DNA of 7,277 bases. It comes from Lachnospiraceae bacterium UBA3814. Its GTDB lineage: Bacteria; Bacillota; Clostridia; Lachnospirales; Lachnospiraceae. This document shows, one piece after another, positions 4,939 to 7,277 of the stretch. A program made the translations under genes and the position numbers. The notes below the pieces were generated by a model. It saw only the letters and a list, made by a program, of their open reading frames with translations, searched no databases and was not told the origin of the DNA. The stretch is from assembly GCA_002368575.1 (NCBI GenBank), contig DFEA01000034.1, positions 26,186-33,462 on the forward strand. The letters run 5' to 3'. Every line of letters starts with the position of its first letter. The first letter of the stretch is position 1.

Positions 4939-4967
4939 ATTCTACCACATTATGAAAAGCACTACAA
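4939..4967 (-). promoter_or_regulatory. Promoter of the flavoprotein gene
   Basis: TTGTAG (4962-4967), a 17-base spacer, then TAGAAT (4939-4944) on the minus strand; 4 of 6 and 5 of 6 to consensus with ideal spacing. The start would be near 4932, leaving about 88 bases of leader. Confidence 0.6.
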
Positions 4968-4981
4968 TAGACTCACTGCAA

Positions 4982-5002
4982 CAGGCCCGCTCCGGCGCCC
5001 TG
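4982..5002 (-). terminator. GC-rich hairpin after the HAD phosphatase gene
   Basis: About eight pairs (CAGG with CCTG outside, CCG with CGG inside a 3-base loop) with two single-base bulges, starting two bases after the stop codon. There is no U-tract, so it is a weak terminator candidate for the sbcC-HAD transcript. Confidence 0.3.
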
Positions 5003-5004
5003 CT

Positions 5005-5634
5005 TTATCCGGTGTCCTCCCGGCATCCCCTAAAATGCGGTTTTACAAGCTCCGCAATGGCAGCCCAGTCGCCGCAGCGGTGATAATTTCCTCCCGGGAG
5101 CTCACATTCCCGATTCCAGGGCCTTTCGTAAACCAGCACCGTAAGTCCCGGCAGATGCCCGAAAAAACGGAATGCAGACGGCGAATCCTCTACGGCATAA
5201 TCAAAATGCATTTTATAATAGTCCTCAACCTCAAGGCTGAAGTCGCTGCTCTTTATAAAGCTGTCCCTTCCGTACTTATTCAGGCAATAGAGCCTGACAC
5301 GCCCAAGGCCGTGACGATCAAGCCATTCCCGTGACGCTTCATAAGCGCTGTAAGGCCGTCCCGTTATAACCGACACGTCATGGCCCTCATCTATCCAGCT
5401 GTTGACCGTCTTTATCGCGCCCGGCGTTTCTTCATATGACAAAAGCACCTCAGGTCTGTGCCCCTTAAGCATCAGCTCCTCAAACTGCTGCCCCGTAATG
5501 GAAAATGATCTCTGTAGGTCAAAATATCTTATCTCCTCATATGGCACATCCTTACAAAACATTTCCTTCACCAGCCCGGAAAAATGCCGGGCCGTCTCAC
5601 AGAGACAGTCATCAAAATCAACATAAAAATTCAT
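5005..5634 (-). CDS. HAD-superfamily phosphatase, 5'(3')-deoxyribonucleotidase-like
   Basis: A 209-residue cytoplasmic HAD-fold hydrolase. Motif I is YVDFDDCL at the extreme N-terminus, with Asp6 as probable nucleophile and Asp8 as general acid. Motif II is Thr91 in SVITGRP, the probable motif III lysine is Lys128 in the FIKSSDF segment, and motif IV is the acidic pair Glu149-Asp150 in AVEDSP. A helical cap between motifs I and II (about 15-75) fits the C1-capped NT5C-like nucleotidases, which dephosphorylate deoxynucleoside monophosphates. The substrate is inferred from overall resemblance only; other small phosphate esters are possible. The start is fixed by AGGGAGG 4 bases before the ATG. 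It follows sbcC after 42 bases on the same strand with no terminator between them, so co-transcription is likely. A weak GC-rich hairpin follows it. Confidence 0.75.
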   Translation of the reverse strand: MNFYVDFDDCLCETARHFSGLVKEMFCKDVPYEEIRYFDLQRSFSITGQQFEELMLKGHRPEVLLSYEETPGAIKTVNSWIDEGHDVSVITGRPYSAYEASREWLDRHGLGRVRLYCLNKYGRDSFIKSSDFSLEVEDYYKMHFDYAVEDSPSAFRFFGHLPGLTVLVYERPWNRECELPGGNYHRCGDWAAIAELVKPHFRGCREDTG

Positions 5635-5676
5635 ATTACCTCCCTATAAGCCTTCAGAGATCCCCTTCCCCGTGAT

Positions 5677-7277
5677 CTATCCTATGGTCTGAACTATATG
5701 GCTGCCGCGCCCGTCCTCTTCTACGCGAAGCTTTGACGGTATCTGATCCTGCAGGAGCCGCACATGGGATATTATGCCCACAAGCCCGTTTGCCTCCTGG
5801 ATGCTGTTAAGAACGTTCATTGCATCTGCGATCGAAGCTTCATCCAGAGAGCCGAAGCCCTCATCAATAAACAATGCCTCGATCCTTATTCCGCTCTTCT
5901 GCGCCACAGCAGACATTCCGATCGACAAGGCAAGTGAAGCAAGGAATTTTTCCCCGCCGGACAACGTGCTCACGAACCTGCCGTTACGCTCCTGACTGTT
6001 CCTGTCAAAGACCTTGAGCTCAAGTCCCCGCTTATTGCTTCCCTGAGCCTTCTCATCAGACCGGTATAAACGGTATCTGCCGCCATGAACCATTTCAAGC
6101 ATCTTATTTGCGGCAGTGATCACTGAAGAGAACATGATCCCAAGTACATACCTCTGAAGTCCGGTACCGGAATCACCGCGAAGCTTCTTTGCAAACGCCA
6201 GATCACCCTCTGCCTCGCGGAGCTTATCACCGATGCCCTCTCCTTCCTTTTTAAGCGCCTTCAGCTTCTTATCAAGTCTTTCGATCTCCTTTGATAATAT
6301 GCCCTTTTTCTCTCTGTATTCACCCTGCGCGGCACCGGCACGATCAAGGATCTCCTGACAGCTTTTCTCATCAGGCTCCTCCCTGCCCATCAATTCGGTC
6401 TTAAGCGACTCAATATCCTCCTTTGCGGTCTTAACGCCCGCATCATATGAGGCTATCCGCAAAGACAGGGCATCCATGCCTTCATCATCAAGCATGCACT
6501 CCTCGGCATTCTCCCGGGACTCAAATCCGTTTTCCTTAAGCCCCTCTTTAAGGGCCTTCTGCGCATCCTTATGCTTTTTATCAGCCGCCTCAGTCTCCTT
6601 CCTTGCCGATCCGATCCTTGTTTTCGATTCTATATAAGCGTTCTTTGCTGTCTTTTCCGCCTCAGCAAGCCGCTGCTTAAGCTCCTCATATTCTTTAACG
6701 GCACTCGTAAGCCCGGCGATCTCCTGCTCAAGCCTTTCGGCCGTTACAATACCCTCGACAAGCTCCTTCTTTCTGCTGTCCAATCGCTCGGAAAGCATGA
6801 TCACCTCAGTATTGGCTCTTTCTACCGCGGCATGCTTTGCCTCTGCCAGCTTTTCAGCCTTCTCCTGCCCCGCGATAAGCTCCTTAAGCTCCCGGTACTT
6901 CTTATCCGCGGCTTTCTTTTTTGACTCAGCCGCGGCCTTGGAAACACTGCTGCCGGAGGCCTCCGCCCTATGCGGATGCTCGGTACTTCCGCAGACCGGG
7001 CAGGGCTCTCCGGGCTTAAGCTTTTCGGCAAGCTCACCTGTTATTCCGGCAAGATAAGCGTTCAGGAGCTCCTCATGCTCACCCTGAAGCGCCGCATACT
7101 CCTTCTGGATACGGACGATCTCCTCCGTAAAAAAAGCCTTTTCTTTTCTGGCCGCTTCCTCCTCCCTAAGGGCATCGGAAGCGGCCTTTTTCTTCAGGGC
7201 AAGCTCCGCCTCTGCTTCCTTAAGCCCGTCGTAAGCCTTACGTTTGCCCTCATAAAGGATCCTCCTTGCCTTAAGAC
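5677..7277 (-). CDS. sbcC: SbcC, nuclease SbcCD ATPase subunit (C-terminal part, N-terminus beyond window)
   Basis: 532 codons of one open frame run to the window edge, so the Walker A domain and first coiled-coil arm lie outside. SbcC is the Rad50-like ATPase that, with the SbcD (Mre11-like) nuclease, opens hairpins and processes DNA double-strand ends. Visible in order (numbered from the first full codon at 7275): a charged coiled coil; the zinc hook CPVCG, with the two cysteines at 92 and 95 (bases 7000-7002 and 6991-6993); a second long Glu/Lys/Ala-rich coiled coil (about 110-365); then the ATPase lobe. The lobe carries the ABC signature STLSGGEKF (436-444), Walker B ALFIDEGFGSLD (467-478) with catalytic Glu, and a switch histidine in ISHV. 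The frame is intact throughout; the ATG at 6804 is internal and not the start. A HAD phosphatase gene follows 42 bases downstream. Confidence 0.95.
   Translation of the reverse strand, partial: LKARRILYEGKRKAYDGLKEAEAELALKKKAASDALREEEAARKEKAFFTEEIVRIQKEYAALQGEHEELLNAYLAGITGELAEKLKPGEPCPVCGSTEHPHRAEASGSSVSKAAAESKKKAADKKYRELKELIAGQEKAEKLAEAKHAAVERANTEVIMLSERLDSRKKELVEGIVTAERLEQEIAGLTSAVKEYEELKQRLAEAEKTAKNAYIESKTRIGSARKETEAADKKHKDAQKALKEGLKENGFESRENAEECMLDDEGMDALSLRIASYDAGVKTAKEDIESLKTELMGREEPDEKSCQEILDRAGAAQGEYREKKGILSKEIERLDKKLKALKKEGEGIGDKLREAEGDLAFAKKLRGDSGTGLQRYVLGIMFSSVITAANKMLEMVHGGRYRLYRSDEKAQGSNKRGLELKVFDRNSQERNGRFVSTLSGGEKFLASLALSIGMSAVAQKSGIRIEALFIDEGFGSLDEASIADAMNVLNSIQEANGLVGIISHVRLLQDQIPSKLRVEEDGRGSHIVQTIG

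Noticed and set aside
4574..5626. Plus-strand frames of 74-99 codons opposite the flavoprotein and HAD genes
   Set aside because: All are antisense shadows with no ribosome binding sites and no recognisable domains.
5677..6804. A separate 375-residue protein starting at the ATG at 6804
   Set aside because: The frame stays open without stops to the window edge and upstream encodes the SbcC zinc hook CPVCG, so this ATG is an internal methionine of sbcC.

Overview
The window looks like an ordinary chromosomal stretch from an anaerobic, low-to-middle-GC Firmicute of the class Clostridia, most likely Lachnospiraceae. This rests on the protein styles (an [FeFe]-hydrogenase-type domain, an NhaC antiporter, a Gram-positive OhrR, a membrane HD-GYP protein and a NimA-like flavoprotein), on strong AGGAGG-type ribosome binding sites and on sigma-A-type promoters. 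The family assignment is inferred from protein resemblance; no marker gene is present. All protein genes lie on the minus strand. The only plus-strand gene is a tRNA-Val.

Read in the direction of transcription (high to low coordinates), the right end holds the C-terminal 532 codons of sbcC, with zinc hook, ABC signature and Walker B, running off the window. It is followed after 42 bases by a HAD-superfamily phosphatase resembling 5'(3')-deoxyribonucleotidases. A promoter-like site and a long leader then precede a NimA/pyridoxamine-phosphate-oxidase-like flavoprotein. Next come a 14-codon possible leader peptide and a three-helix membrane HD-GYP protein. The HD-GYP gene converges on a plus-strand tRNA-Val(GAC), with one GC-rich terminator hairpin between them.

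Divergent from the tRNA is the best-defined regulatory unit, a peroxide-response operon. OhrR retains the sensing Cys15 and both partner tyrosines. It is followed 39 bases later by a 2-Cys glutathione-peroxidase-family enzyme. The operon has a fully consensus TTGACA-17-TATAAT promoter, with an AT-rich inverted repeat across its spacer and -10 that is a good candidate OhrR operator. Two successive hairpins separate this operon from an NhaC-family Na+/H+ antiporter gene.

The left end holds the start of an ORF that matches only the later part of the [FeFe]-hydrogenase large-subunit domain. It has a good ribosome binding site and a promoter-like element, but it lacks the ferredoxin-like N-terminus and the first H-cluster cysteine motif that normally precede this segment.

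I see no mobile element, CRISPR array, phage gene or defence cassette. The points most worth checking are the truncated hydrogenase ORF, the OhrR-GPx pairing with its operator, the cysteine-containing small ORF before the HD-GYP gene, and a hairpin flanked by a 9-base direct repeat between ohrR and the tRNA.
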